This document shows positions 36,787-47,207 of a DNA stretch of 64,000 bases, piece after piece (within the stretch, counting starts at the first letter, position 1; every line of letters begins with the position of its first letter). Under the pieces are notes generated by a model. It was given only the letters and a program-made list of their open reading frames with translations. It searched no databases and was not told the DNA's origin. A program made the translations under genes and the position numbers. This DNA comes from Diphasiastrum complanatum (Eukaryota > Streptophyta > Lycopodiopsida > Lycopodiales > Lycopodiaceae): contig CM055092.1 in NCBI GenBank assembly GCA_029204225.1, positions 40,087,820-40,151,819 of the forward strand. Reading direction: 5' to 3'.

Positions 36787-39332
36787 ATGGCATGTCATGG
36801 AGGATATCTTCTAGAAGCCAGTGAAAGACTAAACACTTCTAATTACTCAATTTGGAAGTTAAGAATGGAGTCTGTTTTGATTCTCCAGGATGTTATGGAT
36901 ATTGTGCTTGGTGTTGAGGAGGAGCCTCAAGCACAGGTTGAAATCCCTAAATATAAGAAGAGAGCTAGAATGGATCTACATTTCATTAAGATGAATGTAT
37001 CTAATGAAATTTTGAGAGAGATAGGGTCTTGCACTACAGCCAAAGAAGATTGGGATGCACTAAAGTCCATCTATGAAGCAAAGAATACTTCTAGAATACT
37101 CACTCTTAGGAATCATATTTTCCAAAGTTTTCAAAGAAGTGAAGAGAGTGCATCTAACTATGTTCAGAGAGTTAAAGATTTACATAGAGAGCTTTCCTGT
37201 GTTGGTGTTACCATTAACCAAGTTGAGCTAGTTCAAGTCATACTGAATGGCTTGAGAGATGACTATGATAATCTTGTTCAATCTTTTGCTATTAAGGAGG
37301 AGTTACCTAATCTAGAAACTCTCCAAGGAATTCTTATTTCTGAAGAATCTAGACAAAGCTATAAACTCTCCAGGATGAACAAACTTGAACATGGTGGAAG
37401 TGACAAAGCCCTCTTTGTCAAAGGCAAGCAGAAAGGAAGGAGTAAGAACCAATTCTCTCAAGCATACAACAAAGCCAAAGCCAAAGATCGAGATCTAGAT
37501 GGTGAAGAGGATGAAACATCTCATCTCTCTAACTCAAAAACCAAGAAGAAGAAAGTGAAGTGCTTCTTCTATGGCAAAAAGGGGCACTATGCCTCTAATT
37601 GCTTTAAGAAGAAAAACCAACTCAAGCAAGCTAATCTCTCCAAAGATATTGAAGAAGATTATGTTGCAAGTGATGGAGAAGGATCACTTATGGTGTCCAG
37701 TTTTTCTTCATCACCTTTCAAGAAAGATGGAGCTTGGTATATAGACAATGGAGCCTCTTCACATATGTGCTGTTCAAAGGAGTCATTTGACTCAATCTTA
37801 TCTTTCAAAGGACTCAAGAGATCTATTTACACAGCTAATGATCATGAGTGTCCAATAGAAGGAATTGGCAACATTCCATTGAAACTTGCTTTTTCAAAAG
37901 TTCTTGCACTTTCTAATGTTCTTTTCATTCCAAATCTTACAAAGAACTTAATTAGTGTGGGAAAGTTGCTTGATAATGGTTGTGATGTAAAGTTCAACTC
38001 CAAAACTTGTTTTATTAAGAGAAAAGATGAGATCCTTTCTGATGAAACTAGATGTGGTGGAATTTTTAAGTTGAATTCTTATGAGAATGCAAACCTTTGT
38101 GAAATTGCTTTGTTATCTAAGGAGGAGCTGTGGCATAGAAGGTTGGGACATCCTAACTTTACATCTATGTCTTCTATGTTTAAGAAGAAGAAGGCTTTTG
38201 GTCTTCCTAAATCTCTTTCTAAAGATTTCAAGCCTTGTGAGGCTTGTGCCATTGCAAAGTCACACAGAAAGCCATATCAGAAGTCTTTTATAAAGACTAC
38301 TTATCCATTGGAACTCATACATTCAGATGTACATTTTTTCTCTTCTAAAAGTATTGGTGGTGCAACATGTTTTGTCACCTTTATTGATGACTTTACTAGA
38401 TACACTTGGTTGTATCTACTTTCTTCAAAGGCTATGGTTTTTGATCACTTCCTTATCTTCAAAGCTTATGTAGAAAAACAGTTTTCTTGCAAAGTTAAAG
38501 CTTTAAGATGCGATGGAGGAGGTGAAAATATCTCCAACAAGTTTCATAATTATTGTGAAGGTGAAAGAATAAAGAGAGAATTTTCTTGTGTCTATTCTCC
38601 ATCCCAAAATGGAGTAGCTGAGAGGAAAAACAGATCTTTATGTGAATGTGCTAAAGCAATTCGAGCAGCAGCTTCTTTGCCTATTGAATATTGGGGTGAA
38701 GCTATAAATTGTGCAAACTATTTGTGCAATAGATTACCTCACAATGCTCTTGCTGGAAAAACACCTTTTCAAGTCTTGTTGCAGAAAAAACCTAAGGTAA
38801 ATCACCTTAGAGTTTTTGGTTGTTTTTGCTTTGTGAATATGCCCTTGGAAACCAGGAAAAGAGATGATCCTAATTCTGTTAAAGGGATCATGGTTGGATA
38901 TGCATCCAACAAGAAAGCTTACAGGATCTATGTTCCCTCTACCTCAACTACAATTGAGAGTAGAGATGTGATATTCCATGAAGATCAAATATACATTCTT
39001 AAGAAGGCCAAGTTCAAAGATTCTCACAAAGATACTCCAATCGTCACCCTTGAAGATCATCATGGAGAGATGGGGACGATATTTGAGGAGGAGTCACCTC
39101 GAATTTTTTCACCAAGGAGATCTCAAAGAGAAAGATCCGAGCCTAGAAGGCTTACCTATGAAGATAGAGGAAAGCAAGTGGAAATCAACTCCACTAATTG
39201 TGCCTATTTTATCTCTCATGAGGAGCCGAAGGAAGTATATGATGCTATCAACTCAAAGGAATGGTACTTTGCCATAAGGGAAGAATATGATGCTTTGATG
39301 GCCAATAATGCATGGGAGCTTCTGGATCTTCC
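36787..39332 (+). pseudogene. element C gag, protease and integrase (open but with mutated motifs)
   Basis: About 848 codons open from the ATG. Gag reads NYSIWKLRMESVLIL and HFIKMNVSNEI. The zinc knuckle reads CFFYGKKGHYASNC: the second Cys (residue 262) is Tyr. Protease reads YIDNGAS, so the usual Asp-Ser-Gly is Asp-Asn-Gly (residues 320-322). Pre-integrase has LWHRRLGH and CEACAIAKSHR. Integrase keeps D514, D576 and E612 (35-residue spacing). The frame ends in the pre-RT linker (WELLDLP) where D inserted; ten more codons read into the D LTR. The two altered sites suggest Gag RNA binding and proteolysis are impaired. Confidence 0.88.
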
Positions 39333-39987
39333 TGTGAAAAATACAGATCCTAAGTGGATCTAAACTCCAAGATCATTGGCTTGAATGCTTGCACTCCAAA
39401 CTACATAAGCTAGGAATTGGCAACACATTCTATGCTACCTAGAATGCAAAGAACTTGATCAAAAAACATTTATCACAAATGGAAACTTCCATAAACATCA
39501 AGTGCGGCCCAAAATAGCATTATACAGTCCATAATACATCAGCCTATCACTTTTGGAAAGCACCTAAGATCATACACAATAGCTTGAAGACAATACACAC
39601 AACAATGCTCTCAATGGAGGAAGAAACAATGACAATGATCTATTGATCTCAATGAAGCATACAAAAGGTTTCTCCAACCTGTTCTCCACGACTTCCCTAC
39701 TATTTATGGATGAGGAAGATGACTCTCTCTCCTCTCTCTAGAAGGTACTTGACCCTAGATATTCCCTATATAGGAAAAATAGCTAAAAATGGCTTATATG
39801 ACCAAAATACATCAAAATGGTCTCATTTTGAAGGGTATGAAGTTTGACACTTCATCATACTGAAAAAATACAGTAAATAAAAACATTGTGGCCTGGTTCA
39901 CACGTGTGAAACTCCAGAACCAAAACTATTTACAATTTTAGCCAATTTAGGCCTCAAACTAGCTAGGAAATGTTGACAATTTTCACA
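39333..39987 (-). repeat. 3' LTR of element D (655 bp)
   Basis: Left LTR in window coordinates, bounded by TG and CA as an LTR should be. It contains the same TATA-like site, the TTCACACGTGTGAA palindrome (39897-39910) and the CT-rich segment as its partner. The 3' end of the element transcript would form here. Confidence 0.96.
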
Positions 39988-42900
39988 CTCCCTCTTCAAC
40001 ATTGAATGCTAGTTTCAACATAGTCTTTGAGCACATTCCAAGATTAGATCTATGCATTAAATATAGGTCCTTTCCCAATGGTTTGGTGAAGATATCAGCC
40101 ACACACTCCTTTGAAGAGACATGTTGAAGCTCCACCTCTTTGGCAATGACTTGATCTCTCACAAAATGGTGAGCAATCTCAATGTGCTTGCTCCTTGCAT
40201 GAAAAACAGGATTGCTTGCCAAGCTTTGGGCTGAAAGGTTATCACAAAGTATGATTGGAGTCTTCTCTGGTTCCAGCAAGTGAAGATCCAATAACATCCT
40301 CTTGATCCAAAGAATCTCCTTGGTGCATGTTGTTAATGCCTTGTACTCAGCTTCGGTGGAAGATAGAGAGATAGTTGGTTGCTTCTTTGATAGCCATGAG
40401 ACCACTCCATCTCCAAGATAGATTGCAAAGGCACTTGTTGACTTCCTATCCATTTGATCACCTGCAAAATCTGAATCTGAAAATCCACAAAGGTTAGGTG
40501 TAGTACCTCCATACAAGATGCCAAAATCTCTAGATCCCGAGATGTATCTAAGTACTCTCTTTCCTAGCTTCCAATGAGCCTCACTAGGATCTTGCATAAA
40601 TTGACTTAGTTTACCAACCACAAAGCTTAGATCAGGTCTTGTGATGGTTAACCATATAAGAGATCCTATTAGCTTTCTATAGAGAGTAATGTCCTTGAAG
40701 GATCTTTCATTACTTCTTGTAGTTAGCTTTACATTTGATTCCATAGGAGTAGAAACAACTTTACAATCTTCCATATGAAACCTTTTTAGAATAGAGTTAA
40801 CATACTTTTCTTGACATATGAATGTAGATTTAGAAGTTCTAATAATCTCTATTCCTAAGATATAATGAAGTTTACCAAGATCTTGAATTTCAAACTCTCT
40901 TTTGAGTGCCATCTTGATTTCATCTATATCTAGATTGTTACCACCACTTAAGATAATGTCATCAACATAGATCAAAAGTAAAGTGATATCATTTTCATTC
41001 AATCTAAAGTAGAGAGAATGATCATACTCACTCATAACAAAGTTTTGAGAAAGTAAGAAGGAATTGAGCTTAGCATACCAACTCCTTGGTGCTTGCTTTA
41101 GCCCATACAAACTCTTTTGGAGATAGCACACATGATTAGGCTCATCATGTGAAACATAGCCCTCGGGTTGCTCCATGTAAATATCTTCTTCAAGATCACC
41201 ATTCAAGAAGGCATTAGTAACATCCATTTGCCACATATCCCAATCATAAAGAGTTGCAAGAGAGATTAGGATTCGAATAGTTACCATCTTTGCCACGGGT
41301 GCAAAGGTCTCATCATAGTCAATACCATATTCTTGAGCATACCCCTTTGCCACCAACCTTGCCTTGTACTTGTTGATTGATCCATCTTGATTTGTCTTGA
41401 TCTTGAAGATCCACTTACAACCAATTGCCTTCTTGTCCTTTGGAAGCTTTACCAACCTCCATGTGTTGCTTTTGATGAGTGCTTGATGCTCATGATCCAT
41501 GGCTTGGATCCATTCCTTCTTTTGAATTGCTTCACCTACACAAGTTGGTTCATCAAAAGAGGTAAGAAAAGCAAAGTTAGAGTTGTCCACCTCTTGCTTT
41601 CCTTTTTCATCATAGGTTAGCCTTGATGGCTTAGCCCTTTGCCTTTGAGTCTTCCTTGAAGTTTGCTTTGGAGTGGCATCTCCATCTTCATCCAAGACAT
41701 CTTGCACATCATGATGATTAGTAGGCACATCAACATCAACATCAACAACATTGGAAACATTCTCTTCATGAAAGATGACATCCCTACTTATGACAACTTT
41801 CTTTGTAGAAGGAATGTACACTTTGTAAGCCTTGCTTACTTCACTATAGCCAACAAACACACCCTTCTTTGATGAAGGATCTTCTTTAGTTCTATCATCA
41901 AGTGTGATATTGACAAAACATGTACATCCAAAGATCCTACAATGCTTGACACTCGGCCTTCTACCATAAAGAACCTCATGAGGAGTTTTACCATCCAAGG
42001 AAGCACTTGTCCATTTATTACATAGATAGTTAGCACATGCTAAAGCTTCCCCCCAAAAAGACTTAGCAAGATTAGCATGTAGTCTCATTGCCTTGGCACA
42101 TTCACAAAGGGTTCTATTCTTCCTCTCGGCCACTCCATTCTGTTGTGGAGTCCTAGGACTAGACATCTCCCTCTTAATCCCATGTGCTATACAAAAGTCT
42201 TTGAACCTATTTGAGGTGTATTCCCCTCCATTATCAGATCTTAAGCATTTGATCTTTGTATTGAATTGGTTTTCCATTTCATTCTTGAACTTGACAAATG
42301 CAGCAAACACTTCATCCTTACTTTTAAGAAGATAGATCCAAGTATACCTACTAAAGTCATCAATGAAAGTTGCATACATCTTTGCCCCACCATTGCTAGT
42401 TGTACTAGAAGAATGAATATCAGAATGCACAAGTTGAAAAGCTTCTTTAGATCTAGAAGTAGATCTAGAATAAGCAAGTCTATGAGATTTGGACAAGGCA
42501 CAATGTTCACAAACACTATTGTTTGCAACAAGACTTTTAGGGAGACCAAGAACAAGCTCCTTCTTTGCCATTACCTCCAAAGATTTGAAGTTGGGATGGC
42601 CCAACCTCTTGTGCCAAACTTCTTGGTTTGTCAATTGCTCCCTAGCCATACATCCTTCATGATTAGAGATCACACATGCATCAAGCTTGAAAAGTTTACC
42701 ATGCCTCCTACCTTGAGCAATCAAGGATCCACATTTACTTATCAAACATGCATCTCCAATGAACTCCACATCTAGTCCTTTGTCAATCATTTGACTTACA
42801 CTAAGCAAATTCTTAGTGATTGAAGGAATGTACAAAACATTTTCAAGATTTGCTTTCCTATTTGTTGAAAGGGAAATAGGAATAGTGCCTATGCCTTTGA

Positions 42901-43936
42901 TGTCACATTGACCATCATTTGCAGTGTAGATGATGTTACCTTCTCCCTCATAAGACAATAAGGATGTAAAGTATTCCTTATGTCTTGTCATGTGAGATGA
43001 GGCTCCACTATCAATCCACCAAGGATCATTATCATCTATGTTGGCTAACAAACTTGAAGTCATAACAAGTGATTCACATGTGTTATGTTCTTCCTCATCT
43101 ATTGTAAGATTTCCTTGCCTCTCTCCTTGCTCTCTTTTCTTCTTATAACATTCATTTGCAAAATGACCTTTTATCCCACAATAAAAGCACTTGAACTTTG
43201 ACTTATTGTTCTTAGTAGAAGAGGAAGAGGAAGAGTGATCATCATGATCAAAGTTACCACCTTTGGACCATTTCCCTTTGCCTTTACCTTTGCCCTTGAA
43301 TTTGCCTTTTGTGAAGAAAGCCTCTTCACCTCCACCTTGCAAGGATGCACCATCAAGCTTTGATTGCAACCTATGTTCTTCAGCCAATAAGATTTCTTGC
43401 AAGTCAACCACACTTGGCAAGACTCTTTGAATGGCAAAACTTTGCACAAGGTTAGCATGTTCATTTAGCAAACCATTCAACATAACTTGGACTATTTCAC
43501 CATCTTTTATGTTCTCATCAATGCATGCTAAATCATCACTTAGGGACTTAACTCTCAAGATAAATGCATGAGCACTTTCACCCTCTCTTTGCCTACTAGA
43601 AAATATTTGTCTCCTTAGGGTCAATACCCTAGATGTGGACTTTGATTCAAAGAGCTTCTTTAAGGCATTCCATGCCTCACTTGCACTTTGACACTTTCCA
43701 ACTTCCTTGAGAAGTTCATTTGTAACATTCATTTTAATGATATGAAGAGCCCTTTTGGCCTTCTTATCAAACCTTTGTTGCTCTTGAAGTGTGAGAGGTC
43801 TCTCTTCAATTTCTGCAACTATGTCCATGAGTTCATTCAACTCAAGTAAGGACTCCATCCTCACTTTCCAAGTAGAGTAGTTTGATGAACTCAACCTTTC
43901 ACTAGACTCTAGCATGATCCCACCATTGGAAGCCAT
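39983..43936 (-). CDS. element D gag-pol polyprotein, intact (1,317 aa)
   Basis: A single frame encodes every copia function. Gag domain spans about residues 15-195 (NYSTWKVRMESL, HIIKMNVTNELL). A Gly/Lys-rich stretch leads to the CCHC knuckle, C250, C253, H258, C263. Protease has D309-S310-G311. The integrase zinc site is H442, H447, C476, C479; the core triad is D506, D568, E604. RT spans about 825-1070 with catalytic YVDD at 990-993. RNase H spans about 1150-1285 (D1154, E1195, D1232), ending in FTKPLGKDLYLMHRSNLG. Polyprotein processing by its own protease gives capsid, protease, integrase and RT-RNase H. All key residues are present. No separate gag stop or frameshift site is seen. Confidence 0.96.
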   Translation of the reverse strand: MASNGGIMLESSERLSSSNYSTWKVRMESLLELNELMDIVAEIEERPLTLQEQQRFDKKAKRALHIIKMNVTNELLKEVGKCQSASEAWNALKKLFESKSTSRVLTLRRQIFSSRQREGESAHAFILRVKSLSDDLACIDENIKDGEIVQVMLNGLLNEHANLVQSFAIQRVLPSVVDLQEILLAEEHRLQSKLDGASLQGGGEEAFFTKGKFKGKGKGKGKWSKGGNFDHDDHSSSSSSTKNNKSKFKCFYCGIKGHFANECYKKKREQGERQGNLTIDEEEHNTCESLVMTSSLLANIDDNDPWWIDSGASSHMTRHKEYFTSLLSYEGEGNIIYTANDGQCDIKGIGTIPISLSTNRKANLENVLYIPSITKNLLSVSQMIDKGLDVEFIGDACLISKCGSLIAQGRRHGKLFKLDACVISNHEGCMAREQLTNQEVWHKRLGHPNFKSLEVMAKKELVLGLPKSLVANNSVCEHCALSKSHRLAYSRSTSRSKEAFQLVHSDIHSSSTTSNGGAKMYATFIDDFSRYTWIYLLKSKDEVFAAFVKFKNEMENQFNTKIKCLRSDNGGEYTSNRFKDFCIAHGIKREMSSPRTPQQNGVAERKNRTLCECAKAMRLHANLAKSFWGEALACANYLCNKWTSASLDGKTPHEVLYGRRPSVKHCRIFGCTCFVNITLDDRTKEDPSSKKGVFVGYSEVSKAYKVYIPSTKKVVISRDVIFHEENVSNVVDVDVDVPTNHHDVQDVLDEDGDATPKQTSRKTQRQRAKPSRLTYDEKGKQEVDNSNFAFLTSFDEPTCVGEAIQKKEWIQAMDHEHQALIKSNTWRLVKLPKDKKAIGCKWIFKIKTNQDGSINKYKARLVAKGYAQEYGIDYDETFAPVAKMVTIRILISLATLYDWDMWQMDVTNAFLNGDLEEDIYMEQPEGYVSHDEPNHVCYLQKSLYGLKQAPRSWYAKLNSFLLSQNFVMSEYDHSLYFRLNENDITLLLIYVDDIILSGGNNLDIDEIKMALKREFEIQDLGKLHYILGIEIIRTSKSTFICQEKYVNSILKRFHMEDCKVVSTPMESNVKLTTRSNERSFKDITLYRKLIGSLIWLTITRPDLSFVVGKLSQFMQDPSEAHWKLGKRVLRYISGSRDFGILYGGTTPNLCGFSDSDFAGDQMDRKSTSAFAIYLGDGVVSWLSKKQPTISLSSTEAEYKALTTCTKEILWIKRMLLDLHLLEPEKTPIILCDNLSAQSLASNPVFHARSKHIEIAHHFVRDQVIAKEVELQHVSSKECVADIFTKPLGKDLYLMHRSNLGMCSKTMLKLAFNVEEGV
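39988..39997 (-). promoter_or_regulatory. polypurine tract of element D
   Basis: GAAGAGGGAG on the minus strand directly abuts the 3' LTR; it would prime plus-strand DNA synthesis. It is also coding: the polyprotein frame passes through it. Confidence 0.9.
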
Positions 43937-45096
43937 GATTCTAATGTTTCTTCAACTTTTAGGTTCTGTCCTAAAGCACTTAGCACTCACTTTTCTCTCA
44001 ACAAATGATAGATAAAGAGATCTATGAAGATTTAGGACCCTAAAACACTTCTATCTTGAACCTAGATGGTTTCCAAGCATAGAAAGGAAGATTGAAACAC
44101 ATGCAACACTTTGCACACACTAAGAATGGATTACAAAATCAAACCAACCTGAACACACTCTTGCTTAAGCTCTCAAACTTTCCAGCAAGTGACCAAATCA
44201 AGTTATGGTGTGAAGAGTTACTTGCATTCTTAGAAAATACCCAAAACTAGGATGCCAAGATTACCTAGTAATGAACAAACTTGATCAACATATGATCAAC
44301 ACACTAAGATATTGATTCAACCTGTAAAACCACATGTAAACCACACTTCTAAAAGTTTATAAACTCCAGCAAGTGATAAATACAAGATTTAGAGGTGAAT
44401 GAATGAGCACACTTAGTGAATCACAAGACTAGCTTCACTATCTTGTCAAATCTTGGTGTTTAGATGTAGATCTAAGATCACTTCACATGAGAATGTTCCT
44501 CAACCTGTTAAGAACCTGAAAACACACTTGCATAATGGTTAACACCTTCCAGCAAATGCTCCAATCAAATTACATAAGGAGAGTTACTTACATGCTCAAC
44601 AAAGTACACCAAAATTTATGCCAAAATTGATGACAATCTTTACAATATGCTCTTCACAATGGAGCTTACAATATGTTCACCCAAAAAAGGGGATCTTTCA
44701 TCCAAATGGGAGCTTTGCTCAGCCTTTAGGAGAATTACAACTCACTCAAAAGAGCATTTGTCATCCACTTAAGGAGAAGTTTCATCCACTTAAGGAGAGT
44801 GTTCATCCAAGAATGGAGATTGTCAACAATAGGATTGAAAAGAACATTGTTAGTATTGAATATGCACAAGCCTCACAATCACAAATGATTAGGTGTTATG
44901 ATCTGATCCAAAATAGTTTCTTTTCAGCCTCTGATCTTCAATAGACCTGAAATATGCTTTTGATCCACAAGTTCAACTCACAAAACAAAGGTTAGTAAGA
45001 TTTGATCAACAAAGCAATGCAAAATCATGCTAGAACTTGATCAAACATCCAAATATCACCAAAAATGGAATACTTACTGTAAATAGAAGCCAACCA
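43937..45096 (-). other. leader of element D, with degenerate repeats
   Basis: About 1.16 kb between primer site and start codon. Three diverged units begin with AACCTG and contain CCAGCAARTG and GAGTTACTTRCAT words, around 44140-44260, 44320-44420 and 44500-44620. At 44761-44822 a 21-bp unit (TCATCCACTTAAGGAGA-) is repeated nearly three times. A + strand frame of 108 codons crosses this part, with HPLKE repeats; I consider it incidental. A long leader may hold packaging signals, but nothing specific is visible. Confidence 0.7.
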
Positions 45097-45108
45097 GCTC
45101 TGATACCA
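45097..45108 (-). promoter_or_regulatory. primer-binding site of element D, initiator-Met tRNA
   Basis: TGGTATCAGAGC on the minus strand is a perfect match to the standard plant copia site and abuts the 5' LTR without a gap. Confidence 0.95.
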
Positions 45109-45542
45109 TGTGAAAAATACAGATCCTAAGTGGATCTAAACTCCAAGATCATTGGCTTGAATGCTTGCACTCCAAACTACATAAGCTAGGAATTGGCAAC
45201 ACATTCTATGCTACCTAGAATGCAAAGAACTTGATCAAAAAACATTTATCACAAATGGAAACTTCCATAAACATCAAGTGCGGCCCAAAATAGCATTATA
45301 CAGTCCATAATACATCAGCCTATCACTTTTGGAAAGCACCTAAGATCATACACAATAGCTTGAAGACAATACACACAACAATGCTCTCAATGGAGGAAGA
45401 AACAATGACAATGATCTATTGATCTCAATGAAGCATACAAAAGGTTTCTCCAACCTGTTCTCCACGACTTCCCTACTATTTATGGATGAGGAAGATGACT
45501 CTCTCTCCTCTCTCTAGAAGGTACTTGACCCTAGATATTCCC

Positions 45543-45548
45543 TATATA
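45543..45548 (-). promoter_or_regulatory. TATA box of element D
   Basis: TATATA within the palindromic CCTATATAGG, about 220 bases inside the LTR from its upstream edge (45763), a usual distance for plant copia LTR promoters. A purine-rich GAGAGAGGAGAGAGAG run follows downstream on the minus strand. Confidence 0.65.
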
Positions 45549-45672
45549 GGAAAAATAGCTAAAAATGGCTTATATGACCAAAATACATCAAAATGGTCTC
45601 ATTTTGAAGGGTATGAAGTTTGACACTTCATCATACTGAAAAAATACAGTAAATAAAAACATTGTGGCCTGG

Positions 45673-45686
45673 TTCACACGTGTGAA
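45673..45686. promoter_or_regulatory. 14-bp palindrome with G-box core
   Basis: TTCACACGTGTGAA is a perfect palindrome containing CACGTG (45677-45682), the core bound by plant bZIP and bHLH factors. It sits upstream of the TATA-like site in U3. The 3' LTR carries the same sequence at 39897-39910. Function is inferred only from sequence and position. Confidence 0.6.
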
Positions 45687-45763
45687 ACTCCAGAACCAAA
45701 ACTATTTACAATTTTAGCCAATTTAGGCCTCAAACTAGCTAGGAAATGTTGACAATTTTCACA

Positions 45764-47198
45764 CTTCCATCCAACAAGCATACCATTGGTTGCAAATGGG
45801 TTTTTTGAGTCAAGTATAATCAAGATGGCACTATCAACAAGTACAAGGCTAGGCTTTGTGCTAAAGGATTTGCTCAAGTATATGGACTTGATTATGAGGA
45901 GACCTTTGCCCCAGTTGCAAAGATGGTGTCAATTAGAATCATAATTTCTCTTGCTTGTTTTTTCAATTGGCAAATTCTTCAACTAGATGTTTCTAATGCA
46001 TTTCTAAATGGCTATCTAGAAGAAGAGATCTATATGGATCAACCTATTGGGTTCATCCATGATGAAGAAAAAGTTTGCTTGCTCTTCAAAAGTTTATATG
46101 GATTAAAGCAAGCTCCAAGGTCATGGTATTCTTGACTTAACACCTTTCTTGAGTCACTAGGATTTAATCTTAGTAACTATGATCCTTCCTTATATGTCCT
46201 TTTGTGATAAAGATATTGTCATCCTTCTTATTTATGTTGATGATATCATTCTGACAAGAAGTTGTATCAAGTTAGTTGAGGAAACCAAGATTGCACTTGG
46301 AAAAGAGTTCAAGATGCAAGATCTTGGAAAAATTCACTATATTCTAGGATTAGAGATTGACTTTCTTAAAGATAAAGCTTTTGTATGTCAATCTAAGTAT
46401 GCTCTTTCAATATTAAAAAAGTTCAATATGTTGAATTGTAAGAGTATAGCAACACCTATGGAGCAAAATGTAAAGGACTCTAACAAAGGTGATGAAAGAT
46501 CCTTCGAGGACATCACACTTTTTAGAAGTCTTATAGGCTCCTTAATTTGGCTCATAATAACTAGACCTGACATAAGCTTTAGTGCTCATAAGTTGAGCCA
46601 AGCTATGCAAAATCCTTCAATTTATCATTGGAAAAAAGCCAAGAGAGTGCTTAGATATATATCTTCAACTTTTAATTTTGGTTTATTGTATAAAAATGAA
46701 GAGCTTTCTATTATTGGTTATTCTGACTCGGATTTTGCAAGTGATAGAGCAGATCGAAAATCTACAAGTGCTTATGTCATATATCTTGGAGGAAACTTGA
46801 TATCTTGGCTTTCCAAAAAGCAAGATACTGTATCACTCTCATCATGTGAAGCTGAGTACAAGGCGCTCACTACAACAACAAAGGAAGTGCTTTGGATCAA
46901 GAGGTTACTAGTGGAGCTAAAGATAATTATGGAAGAAAATATACCTATGATCATGTGTGACAACATTTCAGCTCAAGCCCTCGCCAACAACCCAATATTC
47001 CATGCAAGGAGCAAGCATATCGAAGTTGCACATCACTTCGTGAGAGAGAAGCTCATTGGAGGTGAAATCAAATTGGAGCACATCGACATATCATCTTGCA
47101 TTGCGGATATGCTCACCAAACCTTTGAGCAAAAGTTCCTTCAACAAGCATAGAGCCAACCTTGGAGTTATACCAAGATCCATGTTCAAATCAATATAG
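45764..47198 (+). pseudogene. element C reverse transcriptase and RNase H
   Basis: Resumes in the pre-RT linker (SNKHTIGCKWVF), then [27 protein letters not shown] and [12 protein letters not shown]. Stops occur at about 45814 and 46134, and a frame change near 46196 precedes the catalytic YVDD at 46219-46230. From 46179 the frame is open for 339 codons through the connection (GLEIDFLKDKAF, LIGSLIWLIITRPDISF) and RNase H (GYSDSDFASD, SSCEAEYKA, MCDNISAQAL, MLTKPLSKSSF), with TAG at 47196-47198. Catalytic residues persist, but the frame is not continuous. Confidence 0.9.
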
Positions 47199-47207
47199 AT
47201 CATTTTT

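Larger units (their letters stand above)
39333..45763 (-). mobile_element. full-length, apparently young Ty1/copia element D
   Basis: 6,431 bp with all parts in order on the minus strand: 5' LTR (45109-45763), primer site (45097-45108), leader, one intact polyprotein frame (43936-39983), polypurine tract (39988-39997) and 3' LTR (39333-39987). The flanking CTTCC at 39328-39332 and 45764-45768 is a perfect 5-bp target duplication. I find no difference between the two 655-bp LTRs when reading them side by side, which implies recent insertion. The host site is element C. Confidence 0.96.
45109..45763 (-). repeat. 5' LTR of element D (655 bp)
   Basis: Right LTR in window coordinates. It carries the likely promoter: CCTATATAGG at 45541-45550, with a CT/GA-rich segment downstream on the minus strand and a perfect 14-bp palindrome about 125 bases upstream. 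It reads as identical to the copy at 39333-39987. Confidence 0.96.

Noticed and set aside
42266-42775. 169-codon + strand ORF inside element D
   Set aside because: Antisense shadow of the integrase coding region of the intact polyprotein; no independent signal.
44618-44944. 108-codon + strand ORF with HPLKE repeats in the D leader
   Set aside because: Antisense to the element and created by a 21-bp tandem repeat whose length keeps frame.
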